Shown here: piece after piece, positions 28,538-37,338 of the stretch
Layout: every line of letters begins with the position of its first letter
How positions within the stretch are numbered: the stretch's first letter is position 1
Assembly: GCF_002557795.1 (NCBI RefSeq)
Contig: NZ_CP023777.1
Span: 806,001-870,000, forward strand
Length of the DNA stretch: 64,000 bases
Source: Chitinophaga caeni
GTDB taxonomy: Bacteria; Bacteroidota; Bacteroidia; Chitinophagales; Chitinophagaceae
Direction of reading: 5' to 3'
The notes under the pieces: model-generated
The model's input: only the letters and a program-made list of their open reading frames with translations
The model's database searches: none
Told to the model about the DNA's origin: nothing
Made by a program: the position numbers and the translations under genes

Positions 28538-30331
28538 ATGGAGACAGCCGTAAATAACCCTTCAGCCTTAAAAGGAGCTGAATTTTTAGTTAAAAATACT
28601 TCACCTGATGCCGTGTTTATCCCGGAAGATTTTTCTGAAGAACAGGTGATGATCAAAGATATGGCAGAGCAATTTATCGATAAAGAAGTAAAACCGGTGT
28701 TGGATCGTATCGATAAACTGGAAGAAGGTTTGATGCCTTCCTTGCTGGATAAGGCTGGTGAACAAGGATTGCTGGGTGCGGCATTCCCGGAAGAACTCGG
28801 CGGTCTAGGTAAGGACTTCATCACGGCTACATTGATCAACGAAGCGCTCGGCGCCGGGCATTCATTCTCCGTTGCAATGGCCGCGCATACCGGTATCGGC
28901 TCTTTGCCCATCTTGTATTTCGGCACCGAAGAACAAAAACAAAAATATATACCCAAGCTGGCCTCCGGCGAGATGAAAGGGGCATATGCACTTACGGAAC
29001 CTAACAGCGGATCCGACGCTTTGAGTGCCAAAACAACCGCGAAGTTGTCTGATGATGGCAAATTTTATTTAATCAATGGACAAAAAGCCTGGATTACCAA
29101 CTCCGGCTTTGCCGATGTGTTTACCGTTTTTGCTAAGATTGACGGCGAAAAATTCACCGCTTTTATAGTTGATAAGGATACCCCGGGATTTACCTTGGGT
29201 GCAGAAGAACACAAGATGGGCATCAAGGGATCATCTACCCGCCAAATTTATTTCCAGGATGCAAAAGTTCCGGCCGAAAATGTACTTGGAGAAATCGGGA
29301 AAGGACATTTAATCGCTTTCAATATACTAAATATCGGTAGGCTGAAATTATGTGCTGCCGCTTTAGGTGGGGCCAAGGATTGTATTGATATATCCGTTCA
29401 ATACGCGGCTACCCGCGAACAATTCAAACAACCGATCGCAAATTTCGGCGCTATCAAACATAAGCTAGCAGAGATGGCTATCCGAACCTGGTCTTGCGAA
29501 TCTGCCCTCTATAGAACGGCGCAGCTCATCGACCAGAAAGAGAAAGAACTGTTGGAATCAGGAAAAGCATTTAACGAAGCGTTACTCGGCGCAGCCGAAG
29601 AATATGCCGTGGAATGCGCCATGCTGAAAGTAAACGGTTCCGAAGTGCTGGATTTCGTTGTGGATGAAGGCGTGCAAATTCACGGCGGTAACGGTTTCAG
29701 CGATGAATATGTTATTTCTAAAGCTTACCGCGATAGCCGCATCAACCGCATCTTTGAAGGTACGAATGAAATCAACCGCTTATTAACTTTAGACATGACC
29801 TTGAAACGTGCCATGAAAGGTAAAATCGACTTGATGAAACCCGCCATGGAAGTTATGAATGAACTGATGAGCATCCCTGATTTCGGGAATGATGATGAAG
29901 GACCTTTCGCTAAAGAACAGAAGGCTATAGCACAGTTTAAGAAAGCCATATTGATGACTGCCGGTGCAGCCGCACAAAAACTAATGATGCAATTGGAAAC
30001 CGAGCAGGAAATATTGATGAACATCGCGGACATGGCAATTGAAACATTCGTAGCCGAGAGTGCATTACTGCGATTAATGAAACTGAACGCTACCAAAGGC
30101 GAACCAAGCTCCGGGCTGTTGGCAGATATCGTGCGGGTTTATATTACAGATGCAGCTGACAAGATCAATAAATCAGGTAAAGATGCTATTAACGGCTTTG
30201 CAGAAGGTGATGAGCAAAGGATGATGTTACTCGGGTTGAAACGCTTTACTAAAGTAGAGCCTTTTAACACCAAGGATGCGAGAAGAAGAATCGCTGACAA
30301 GATGATTGAATCGCAAAAGTATATTTTTTGA
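28538..30331 (+). CDS. Acyl-CoA dehydrogenase (extended FadE-like form)
   Basis: FAD-dependent dehydrogenase of fatty-acid beta-oxidation. At 597 residues it is longer than the usual ~380 because of a C-terminal helical extension of about 180 residues. The core shows GAYALTEPNSGSDALS (FAD/substrate loop), VQIHGGNGFSDEYVISKAYRDSR with the conserved HGGxG, and RIFEGTNEINR. Start ATG at 28538 follows a non-conserved open stretch. It stands alone, with no thiolase or hydratase adjacent. A mobile element has inserted 19 bp after the stop codon, ahead of the terminator. Confidence 0.94.
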   Translation: METAVNNPSALKGAEFLVKNTSPDAVFIPEDFSEEQVMIKDMAEQFIDKEVKPVLDRIDKLEEGLMPSLLDKAGEQGLLGAAFPEELGGLGKDFITATLINEALGAGHSFSVAMAAHTGIGSLPILYFGTEEQKQKYIPKLASGEMKGAYALTEPNSGSDALSAKTTAKLSDDGKFYLINGQKAWITNSGFADVFTVFAKIDGEKFTAFIVDKDTPGFTLGAEEHKMGIKGSSTRQIYFQDAKVPAENVLGEIGKGHLIAFNILNIGRLKLCAAALGGAKDCIDISVQYAATREQFKQPIANFGAIKHKLAEMAIRTWSCESALYRTAQLIDQKEKELLESGKAFNEALLGAAEEYAVECAMLKVNGSEVLDFVVDEGVQIHGGNGFSDEYVISKAYRDSRINRIFEGTNEINRLLTLDMTLKRAMKGKIDLMKPAMEVMNELMSIPDFGNDDEGPFAKEQKAIAQFKKAILMTAGAAAQKLMMQLETEQEILMNIADMAIETFVAESALLRLMKLNATKGEPSSGLLADIVRVYITDAADKINKSGKDAINGFAEGDEQRMMLLGLKRFTKVEPFNTKDARRRIADKMIESQKYIF

Positions 30332-30350
30332 TTTCTTTGTAGATTAAAAT

Positions 30351-30587
30351 CATTGTTGTCCGACTAAATTTTAAGCGGGGAGAACTTTTGATCTCTCAAT
30401 AATTCGATTCAATGTTCATCTGCTCGTTTCTTGTACTTTTTTGCTTGCCCAAAAAAGTACAAGAAACGAGCACAAATTGGCCATTACGGCCACCAATTTC
30501 ATCGCTCGATCTAGCCTTTCTACTACTGTATGGCCAAGCTACCGTTCGCTATCAACTGTGCGTAGCATTTTTAGTCGGACAATAGTG
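30351..30587 (+). mobile_element. MITE-like element, copy B (237 bp)
   Basis: A shorter copy of the element at 2303-2635, in the opposite orientation. Left end CATTGTTGTCCGAC (30351-30364) matches copy A exactly; right end (30574-30587) matches with two mismatches. It is flanked by a perfect 9-bp direct repeat GATTAAAAT (30342-30350 and 30588-30596). Compared with copy A it lacks about 96 bp near its right end. It contains a perfect 22-bp stem-loop (30421-30442 with 30451-30472, 8-nt loop) that is decayed in copy A. No coding region. Confidence 0.85.
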
Positions 30588-30609
30588 GATTAAAATAATA
30601 ATTCCCTTG

Positions 30610-30640
30610 AACCGGTATCTATGATGATACCGGTTTTTTT
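30610..30640 (+). terminator. Terminator of the acyl-CoA dehydrogenase gene
   Basis: A 10-bp stem (30610-30619 with 30626-30635), 6-nt loop, then a T-run. It was probably close to the gene's stop codon before the mobile element inserted between them. Confidence 0.8.
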
Positions 30641-30802
30641 CTGGATAAAAACGATTGTATTTTCATTTTGATTCATTTTTTATGATATTCATCCTTTCAA
30701 TGTAAAAATTGTTATAATCTTTGTGAATGCTTTCCCACCATAGTTGTACCGGCACACAACGCGGAGATACATGCAAAAAAATTAATTTCAAAATCATAGG
30801 AC

Positions 30803-32551
30803 ATGAATAAAAATATTAGACCGTTAGCATTCTTAATCATTCTTTTATCAACGGCTATTACATCATGGGGACAACAACCGTTTATACGGCTTACCAATCC
30901 ACTGAAAACAGACAATTCCAGTAGTTATTCGAAACAATTCATTACTGGTAGCACCTGTAAATCATGTACTATCACTATGAATAATGTAGCACAGAAAGTT
31001 TATCCTACCGGCGCATTCGCCATACAACTGGATTTGCAACAGGGCAATAATCAATTTAAACTGATTGCTAAAAATAAATCGGGCAAGTCAACTACCAAGG
31101 TCATTAATTATAATTATACGGAACCGGCGCCACCGCAGCCGGTCACTTCATTCAGCATCGCGTATGTACAAACTTTTCCATCTGGAGATCTCATTGTTGC
31201 ACCCGGCGATAAAATACAATTCCGCGTAAAAGCGCAACCCGGGGGAGAAGTGGCTGTAGAAGATAAATTCAGGTTACAAGAGATTCCATTGGGTGGAACG
31301 CAACAAATGCCGGGCATTTACCAGGGAACATACACCGTGCAATGCAACGATCCCTTGATAAATGGCGGAAGGTTAAATATTGTTTTACGCAATAACAACC
31401 AAAGTGTTGCCAAGCGTACCGAATCATCTTATACTTTGCTAAATACTAATGAACAACCACTTATCGGCAAAACGAAAGGCGAACTCCCTTACCTCGAATA
31501 CGGCTTAGGCGATGACCGCCTGGGAGGCGCCAAGATGGGTTATTTAGATACTGCCGTCTTATTATCCATTACAGGGAAAGTGGGAGATGAGTACCGGGTA
31601 AAACTATCCAGCACACTATCCGCTTACATCCCTTCTGAAATGGTGGAATTATTGCCGGGAGGAACATTTCCGCCAAGATCGAATACCGGTTCTTGGAAGG
31701 TGTATGGCGATGATAAATTTGATTATGTAAGCATCGGGCTCTCCTGCAAATTACCTTACCGCTCTATTCAAGAAATAAATCCATCCAAGATTATCGTAGA
31801 TGTGTACGGCGCTACCAGCAATACCAATTGGATTACCCAATTGCAGAACGTGCAGGAAATTAAGAATGTTTATTACGATCAAAAAGAAGATGGTGTATTC
31901 CGCGTGATCATAGAATTAAAACATGAACAACATTGGGGGCACCAAGTTTATTATGATGGTAATACCTTGATGATTAAAGTTAAACGTCCACCGCAAAGTA
32001 AAGATATCAAGGGACTAACCATTGCCGTGGATGCAGGGCATGGTGGTAGAAACCGCGGCTCGCGCGGCCCAACGGGGGTTTATGAAAAAGATATGACATT
32101 GGCCATATCAAAAATTGTTGCCAAGAAGTTGGAAGATGAAGGAGTAAACGTGCTGATGACCCGTGTCAACGATTCTTATGTTGATAATCGTTATAGGATT
32201 GTTTACTATCAAGAGAAAGATCCGGATTTACTCATCAGCATCCATACAAACTCCTCGGCAGATCCCATCCGTGTTGAAGGTACTAGCACCTATTACAAGC
32301 ATATCGGCTTCCGGGATCTGAGTACTTCCATTTATAAAAAGATGTTAGGCACGGGATTGAAAGAATTTGGCAACGTGGGCAGCTTCAACTTCGCGCTTAA
32401 CGCTCCTACGGAATATCCAAACGCATTGGTGGAAACACTTTTCATCAGCAATCCCGAAGATGAGATGAAAGTGCTTGACCCCGCATTCAGGGAAAAGATG
32501 GCCGATGAAATCATTGCAGGCATCAAGGACTTCGTGAAAAATGCCCGTTAA
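30803..32551 (+). CDS. N-acetylmuramoyl-L-alanine amidase (Amidase_3)
   Basis: A 582-residue exported cell-wall hydrolase that cuts the amide bond between MurNAc and the stem peptide. A signal peptide ends near SWGQQ. About 370 residues of beta-rich N-terminal sequence follow, including an AMIN/SH3-like part. The zinc amidase domain is C-terminal: TIAVDAGHGGRNRGSRGPTG, EKDMTLAISK with the Glu ligand, LISIHTNSS with the His ligand, and the catalytic Glu in LVETLFISN. It is a single gene on its strand, likely involved in septum splitting or remodelling. Confidence 0.92.
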   Translation: MNKNIRPLAFLIILLSTAITSWGQQPFIRLTNPLKTDNSSSYSKQFITGSTCKSCTITMNNVAQKVYPTGAFAIQLDLQQGNNQFKLIAKNKSGKSTTKVINYNYTEPAPPQPVTSFSIAYVQTFPSGDLIVAPGDKIQFRVKAQPGGEVAVEDKFRLQEIPLGGTQQMPGIYQGTYTVQCNDPLINGGRLNIVLRNNNQSVAKRTESSYTLLNTNEQPLIGKTKGELPYLEYGLGDDRLGGAKMGYLDTAVLLSITGKVGDEYRVKLSSTLSAYIPSEMVELLPGGTFPPRSNTGSWKVYGDDKFDYVSIGLSCKLPYRSIQEINPSKIIVDVYGATSNTNWITQLQNVQEIKNVYYDQKEDGVFRVIIELKHEQHWGHQVYYDGNTLMIKVKRPPQSKDIKGLTIAVDAGHGGRNRGSRGPTGVYEKDMTLAISKIVAKKLEDEGVNVLMTRVNDSYVDNRYRIVYYQEKDPDLLISIHTNSSADPIRVEGTSTYYKHIGFRDLSTSIYKKMLGTGLKEFGNVGSFNFALNAPTEYPNALVETLFISNPEDEMKVLDPAFREKMADEIIAGIKDFVKNAR

Positions 32552-32735
32552 GGCTGTCATATATTTATCATCTTAAAACCATTACCCTACTGTTTTAGTA
32601 GATTATTAATATATTTGCCTTCCTTTTTTCCTTAGAATGAAGGATATTTGACATCAATTTAATGAGCAGGTTAGATCAAAATATAAACACATTGATTTAC
32701 AGATTCTTATAAATATTTCAATATCTACATAAACA

Positions 32736-33080
32736 ATGGGACAACAATTAGACGAATTCAACGCATATAGGGAGAAGATGAACGGGGTGATCCTGGGTAA
32801 GCAGAATAAAGTGATTAACCGCTTATTCAACCTTGACACCAATACCTACGCCGAAGGTGCACTGAGTACCAAAACCAAGGAAATGTTGGGTTTGGTAGCT
32901 TCAATGGTGCTCCGTTGCGATGATTGTATCAAATATCACGTCGCAAAGTGCCATGAGCAAGGCATTACCACCGAAGAGATGTACGAAATATTTGCCGTGG
33001 CCAACATCGTGGGCGGTACTATCGTAATTCCGCATACGCGCCGCGCCGCCGAGTTTTGGGAAGAATTAATTGCAGGATAA
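32736..33080 (+). CDS. AhpD-like carboxymuconolactone decarboxylase family protein
   Basis: A 114-residue helical protein. It carries the AhpD-type redox motif in RCDDCIKYHVAKCHEQG (CxxC followed by His), which suggests peroxidase or thiol-reductase activity rather than lactone decarboxylation. Both ends fit the compact CMD fold (KTKEMLGLVASMVL; EIFAVANIVGGTIVIPHTRR). It is followed after 79 bp by the 2-oxoacid oxidoreductase gene on the same strand. Confidence 0.85.
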   Translation: MGQQLDEFNAYREKMNGVILGKQNKVINRLFNLDTNTYAEGALSTKTKEMLGLVASMVLRCDDCIKYHVAKCHEQGITTEEMYEIFAVANIVGGTIVIPHTRRAAEFWEELIAG

Positions 33081-33133
33081 TAACCAACCGGGTATAACAG
33101 GGTTTAATCTAAGATGTTTAGCCTGTTATATCG

Positions 33134-33141
33134 TAACTTTG
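33134..33141 (+). promoter_or_regulatory. Candidate -7 element upstream of korB-like gene
   Basis: TAACTTTG matches TAnnTTTG and lies 18 bp before the ATG at 33160, which would give a leader of about 13 nt. No -33 TTTG at the right spacing was seen. Confidence 0.4.
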
Positions 33142-33159
33142 TATTCATAAATCTTAATA

Positions 33160-34194
33160 ATGTCAACAGCCACTATAACTCCACAGCCATTAACGGCAAA
33201 AGATTTTGCTACCGACCAGGAAGTTCGCTGGTGCCCGGGCTGTGGCGACTATTCTATCTTAAAGCAAGTACAAACCATCATGCCGGGCTTGGGTATTCCC
33301 AAGGAAGATATCGTTATCATCTCCGGGATCGGTTGTTCTTCGCGTTTTCCATATTACATGAACACCTTCGGGATGCATAGTATACATGGCCGTGCCACCG
33401 CGATCGCATCCGGATTGAAAGCCGCGAGGCCCGAGTTGAGTGTTTGGATCGTTACCGGTGACGGCGACGGCTTGTCAATCGGGGGAAACCATACGATCCA
33501 CCTGTTGAGAAGGAATTTCGATGTCAATATCATGTTGTTTAACAACCAGATTTACGGTTTAACGAAAGGGCAATATTCCCCGACTTCGGAAACCAACAAG
33601 GTTACTAAATCAACGCCATTCGGTAGCATCGATCATCCTTTTAACCCGATGGCTTTGGCCATAGGCGCAGATGCTTCTTTCATCGCGAGAAGTATGGACA
33701 GGGATCCCAAGCATTTGCAGGAGATGTTGAAAAGAAGCCATGCCCACAAGGGCGCTTCCTTCCTGGAGATCTATCAAAACTGTAATATCTTCAACGATGG
33801 CGCTTTCGAAGCTTTCACAGAGAAATCGTCCAAGGCAAACGAAACATTGTTCTTGGAACAGGGGCAACCCTTGGTATTCGGTGCGCAGAAAGATAAAGGT
33901 ATCCGCCTGGACGGATTTAAACCTGTCGTGGTTGATTTAAACGAAGGTTTTTCTACGAGCGATCTTTGGGTGCACGATGAGCAAGATTTTTACAAGGCTC
34001 AAATTTTAACCCGCATGTTCGATGATCCGAGGATCGAAGGGCATATGCCAAGGCCATTCGGCGTGTTCTACCAAGCCTTCCGACCTACGTACGACGACTT
34101 GATGACAGCGCAATTAGAAGATGCGATGAATAAAAAAGGTAGCGGGGATCTCGACAAATTATTAGCAGGGAAAGAAACTTGGGTGATCAGGTAA
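33160..34194 (+). CDS. 2-oxoacid:ferredoxin oxidoreductase, beta subunit (KorB-like)
   Basis: A 344-residue thiamine-diphosphate-binding subunit that oxidatively decarboxylates 2-oxoacids (2-oxoglutarate or pyruvate) to acyl-CoA using ferredoxin. Visible motifs: RWCPGCGDYSIL (N-terminal Cys pair), SGIGCSSRFPYY, the TPP motif GDGDGLSIGGNH and NNQIYGLTKGQYSPTS. The alpha subunit, normally just upstream, is not here; the flanking genes are an AhpD-like protein and a LysE exporter. The function is thus incomplete without a partner encoded elsewhere. Confidence 0.92.
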   Translation: MSTATITPQPLTAKDFATDQEVRWCPGCGDYSILKQVQTIMPGLGIPKEDIVIISGIGCSSRFPYYMNTFGMHSIHGRATAIASGLKAARPELSVWIVTGDGDGLSIGGNHTIHLLRRNFDVNIMLFNNQIYGLTKGQYSPTSETNKVTKSTPFGSIDHPFNPMALAIGADASFIARSMDRDPKHLQEMLKRSHAHKGASFLEIYQNCNIFNDGAFEAFTEKSSKANETLFLEQGQPLVFGAQKDKGIRLDGFKPVVVDLNEGFSTSDLWVHDEQDFYKAQILTRMFDDPRIEGHMPRPFGVFYQAFRPTYDDLMTAQLEDAMNKKGSGDLDKLLAGKETWVIR

Positions 34195-34221
34195 AAGAAT
34201 GATATCAACATAACCATTTTC

Positions 34222-34255
34222 AATGGGGGTGGCCTTTTAGCTACCTCCATTTTTA
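34222..34255. terminator. Bidirectional terminator between korB-like and LysE genes
   Basis: A 12-bp stem with two G-T wobbles on the plus strand (34222-34233 with 34240-34251), short loop, followed by T-run. It lies between convergent genes. Confidence 0.6.
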
Positions 34256-34261
34256 TTTAGG

Positions 34262-34903
34262 TTAATGAACACCTAGATTTTGAGGATCGAAGAACACGGT
34301 ATATAGCAGTATTACCCCGAACAGGATCATACAAATACCCGCGATGCGGTTTAACCATTCAACATTGGTCAAAGTGAGTTTATGGCGAATCTTATCGGCA
34401 ATAAATACTTTCAGGATATCCATCGATAATACAAAAACCAGGCAGGTAGTGTATAAAATAACGCGGTAGCTAACTTGAAGGGGACTATTAGCAATACATA
34501 CGCCCAACCAAAACACGATCACGGCGGGATTCAATGTATTCATGAGGAAACCGGCTAACCAGATCTTGGCATAATCCCGGGTGCGGAACATTTCAGGTCT
34601 TTCATCGCCGGAAGCGATCTTAACCTTTTTAAAGAAAAGGCCGTATACTCCCATACAGATCAGTAGGATCCCACCTACGATGCCAATTAACTTGTTATAT
34701 TTCTCGAGGTTAGTAACAAAGGAAGTTGCTAGATTTCCCATTAAAATAAAAGTAGTATCACTAAAGGAAACGCCTAACGCGAAAGCGATCCCCGCTTTAA
34801 AACCGTTGTTGATACTATATTTTATAATGGCAAAGATTACCGGCCCCACTGAAACCGATAAAAATATCCCCAAACCTAAACCTGCGATAATGGCTGTCCA
34901 CAT
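34262..34903 (-). CDS. LysE family amino-acid exporter
   Basis: A 213-residue inner-membrane protein with six predicted helices. The LysE/RhtB signature is near the N-terminus: GLGLGIFLSVSVGPVIFAII and the following NNGFKAGIAFALGVSFSD. The central charged loop (about residues 75-90) is usual. It exports amino acids or homoserine-like compounds; substrate unknown. It is convergent with the korB-like gene and shares a terminator with it. Confidence 0.9.
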   Translation of the reverse strand: MWTAIIAGLGLGIFLSVSVGPVIFAIIKYSINNGFKAGIAFALGVSFSDTTFILMGNLATSFVTNLEKYNKLIGIVGGILLICMGVYGLFFKKVKIASGDERPEMFRTRDYAKIWLAGFLMNTLNPAVIVFWLGVCIANSPLQVSYRVILYTTCLVFVLSMDILKVFIADKIRHKLTLTNVEWLNRIAGICMILFGVILLYTVFFDPQNLGVH

Positions 34904-35038
34904 GTATCTAAAATCCGTAAGCTAATAAAAGATAAATTTAATTGATTCATACTGGATGATCAATTAATATATCTACTTATCGTTCCCCTGCTATCATTTT
35001 TTAACCTAAATAGAATTAAAAAAAGATCTATACAGGTT

Positions 35039-36583
35039 TTAAACATTCGTATTAATAGCTTTATGTGCTAAATATTCTTCCCAATCTTTCAATTTGGCAC
35101 CTTTCAACACGCGTGGGAATTTATTCATAGCTCCTTCTTTTCCTTTGAAACGTAAATATTCGATAAACACCTGGTTCGGTATAATTTCAACGAATACTTC
35201 TTTCAGCGCGGAAGTTCGCTCAACAGCATAATCATCGTTGATCTCGCTTAAAGTTTCATCGATAATTTGACGGATCTGTTCTACATCGGAATCTACCGCA
35301 TCGGTACCGATATACCAACGGTGGGCGAACAAGTTCTCGTAGCTAAATCCTGCCACGGTAAATTCCTTGATCGTGATACCCATTTTCTTTTGAACGGTAT
35401 CGATCGCCTTATTCATATTATCGATACTCATATGCTCGCCGCAAAGGCTTAGGAATTGCTTGGTACGGCCAACAATGATGATCTCATGCTCTTTAACAGA
35501 AGTAAACTTAACTACATCCCCGATCAGGTAACGCCATGCTCCTGCACAGGTAGATAGCATCACGGCATATTCAACATCTTCCACGACCTCGTGAATCATG
35601 TAAGACTTAGGGTTCGGTTTTACTTCACCATCAGCCGTAAAGTTTTCTTCATTGAAAGGTACAAATTCGTAAAACACGCCAGCATTTAGTACGAGTTTTA
35701 TCCCCTTGGTACCGGGGCGGGCTTGGAAACCGAAAGAACCTTCGGAAGCCATGTATGTTTCGATGAAGGTAATAGGTTTACCCAGTAATTTTTGAAAACT
35801 TTCGCGGTAAGGTTCGAAGGATACGCCACCGTGAATGTAGATAGCCAGGTTCGGCCAAATCTCGTGGATATTATTCACCTTGTGGTACTTGATCACCTCT
35901 TCGAAAACGATCTGCACCCAGGCGGGAACGCCGCAAACGGTACCCACATCCCAAGAAGGAGCTTTGCGGACGATCAACTTAATCCTTTGTTCCCAATTCG
36001 GTTTATTGGAAATATTACCACCGGGTTTATAGAAACGGCGAAACCACCTGGGAATATTCTTCGCCTGGATACCGCTCATATCACCTTCGTAATAATCACC
36101 TTTTTCGTATAGTGAAGTGGTACCGCCCAACATGAGGATACCTTTTTCGAAAGACTTGGGGGGAATGTTAAAGTTCACCATGGAATAAAGTTGCTTCACA
36201 CCCACTTTTTTCACTGAGCGGAGCATATCCTTGGTAACGGGAATATGTTTGCTGGCGCTTTCTGAGGTACCCGAGCTTAGGGCGAAATATTTCACTTTCT
36301 CCGGCCAACTTACATTGCCTTCACCTTCTAAGCATTTATGCCACCATTCATCGTGCATTTTATTGTAGTTATGCACCGGTATCGATTTCCGGTATTGGCT
36401 TACCCATTGGGGGTTTGACAAGATACCTTGAAAATCGTAATGTTCCCCGAATTGAGTATGCTTAGCCTTTTCAAGCAAACGGTGCAACACTTGTACCTGG
36501 TATTGACGTGGCGTCCCTGTTTTTAACGTAAATTTCTTCCGTATTCTAAGGGATCTGGATACTAGATTACCAAAAATGGCCAT
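35039..36583 (-). CDS. GH3 family acyl-acid amido synthetase-like protein
   Basis: A 514-residue ANL-superfamily protein related to plant GH3 enzymes, which adenylate carboxylic acids and join them to amino acids. Typical segments: YFALSSGTSESASKHIPVTK (ATP-phosphate loop), FIETYMASEGSFGFQ, and GAWRYLIGDVVKFTS. Bacterial GH3 proteins have no established substrate. No partner gene is adjacent; the 5' side is a long intergenic region. A TAnnTTTG-like box (minus strand, 36607-36614) lies 23 bp from the start. Confidence 0.88.
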   Translation of the reverse strand: MAIFGNLVSRSLRIRKKFTLKTGTPRQYQVQVLHRLLEKAKHTQFGEHYDFQGILSNPQWVSQYRKSIPVHNYNKMHDEWWHKCLEGEGNVSWPEKVKYFALSSGTSESASKHIPVTKDMLRSVKKVGVKQLYSMVNFNIPPKSFEKGILMLGGTTSLYEKGDYYEGDMSGIQAKNIPRWFRRFYKPGGNISNKPNWEQRIKLIVRKAPSWDVGTVCGVPAWVQIVFEEVIKYHKVNNIHEIWPNLAIYIHGGVSFEPYRESFQKLLGKPITFIETYMASEGSFGFQARPGTKGIKLVLNAGVFYEFVPFNEENFTADGEVKPNPKSYMIHEVVEDVEYAVMLSTCAGAWRYLIGDVVKFTSVKEHEIIIVGRTKQFLSLCGEHMSIDNMNKAIDTVQKKMGITIKEFTVAGFSYENLFAHRWYIGTDAVDSDVEQIRQIIDETLSEINDDYAVERTSALKEVFVEIIPNQVFIEYLRFKGKEGAMNKFPRVLKGAKLKDWEEYLAHKAINTNV

Positions 36584-36971
36584 TAATTCATTCCTTATTT
36601 AATTTGCAAAAATAGGTATTTAACCGCTATAAATTCTGAATAGTTCCAAGAACGGTTATCCCCTCAACATCTTTTACTTCCAAACTATATACCTAAAACC
36701 ACGCTACCGCTACTGAATGCCATATTTAAATATAACTTATTACAAATCAACTAAATAAATTTTACATTTCAAACTACATTATCAATACTGCCAGGGCACT
36801 ATATCCATGGTTTGTAAAGGTCGCGCCGCAGCCGGTTTTGATAATAGATAATTATTTCAATATTCATTATTTAATTATCAAGTAGTTCTTCTATTTTTTT
36901 AGAAATTCATGATTATATTGTTTCATGCAAGTCAATCGCCTGGATTATGCTACCGGGATAAACCAAGTAGT

Positions 36972-37111
36972 TTAGGAGTATTTCACCATGCCGTAATTCA
37001 GCGCAATGCTACTACCGGGGCCATCCGGCGAGTTAGACCTGTTACTTCCGATCCATTTAAGCGGCTACCGTTGATGATAAAGTGATAATGCCGCTTTCCC
37101 GGGAATAAGGG
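36972..37111 (-). pseudogene. Decayed C-terminal gene fragment (unidentified)
   Basis: Two overlapping minus-strand frames read like one protein broken by a single missing base. The first encodes FPGKRHYHFIINGSRL; after a one-base shift at about 37056-37060 (an A-run) the second continues KWIGSNRSNSPDGPGSS and IALNYGMVKYS to a TAA at 36972. The composition differs from the AT-rich flanks. No start codon or upstream domain is left. I do not recognise the family; calling it a pseudogene is inference from protein-like composition and frame complementarity. Confidence 0.4.
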
Positions 37112-37325
37112 TTATAAATAAAGTGATTTTATTAAACATAGATATACTTCGTTGGTTATAATATGAATACCGGCATTATGAAAGCTTATCCCCGTAATAG
37201 CTAGGTCATTTACCTATAAATATATTATTATTCTATATTTTATTTTTAACAGTATTTTATAGAAAAACAGGGTTTTGAACATATAAAATTGCCATTTTAG
37301 GGGCGCTAAAATTCTAAAATCAATT

Positions 37326-37333
37326 TAACTTTG
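37326..37333 (+). promoter_or_regulatory. -7 element 5 bp before the inositol monophosphatase ATG
   Basis: TAACTTTG matches TAnnTTTG. With transcription starting about 5-6 bp after the box, the message would begin at or next to the ATG at 37339, i.e. leaderless. No good -33 TTTG is visible. Confidence 0.45.
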
Positions 37334-37338
37334 TGACC

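Larger units (their letters stand above)
36584..37338. other. Long AT-rich intergenic region
   Basis: Between the divergent GH3 and inositol monophosphatase genes. Mostly AT-rich sequence with no RNA gene recognised. A less AT-rich island at about 36940-37115 holds a decayed coding fragment (listed separately), and the last bases contain a -7 element for the downstream gene. Confidence 0.5.
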
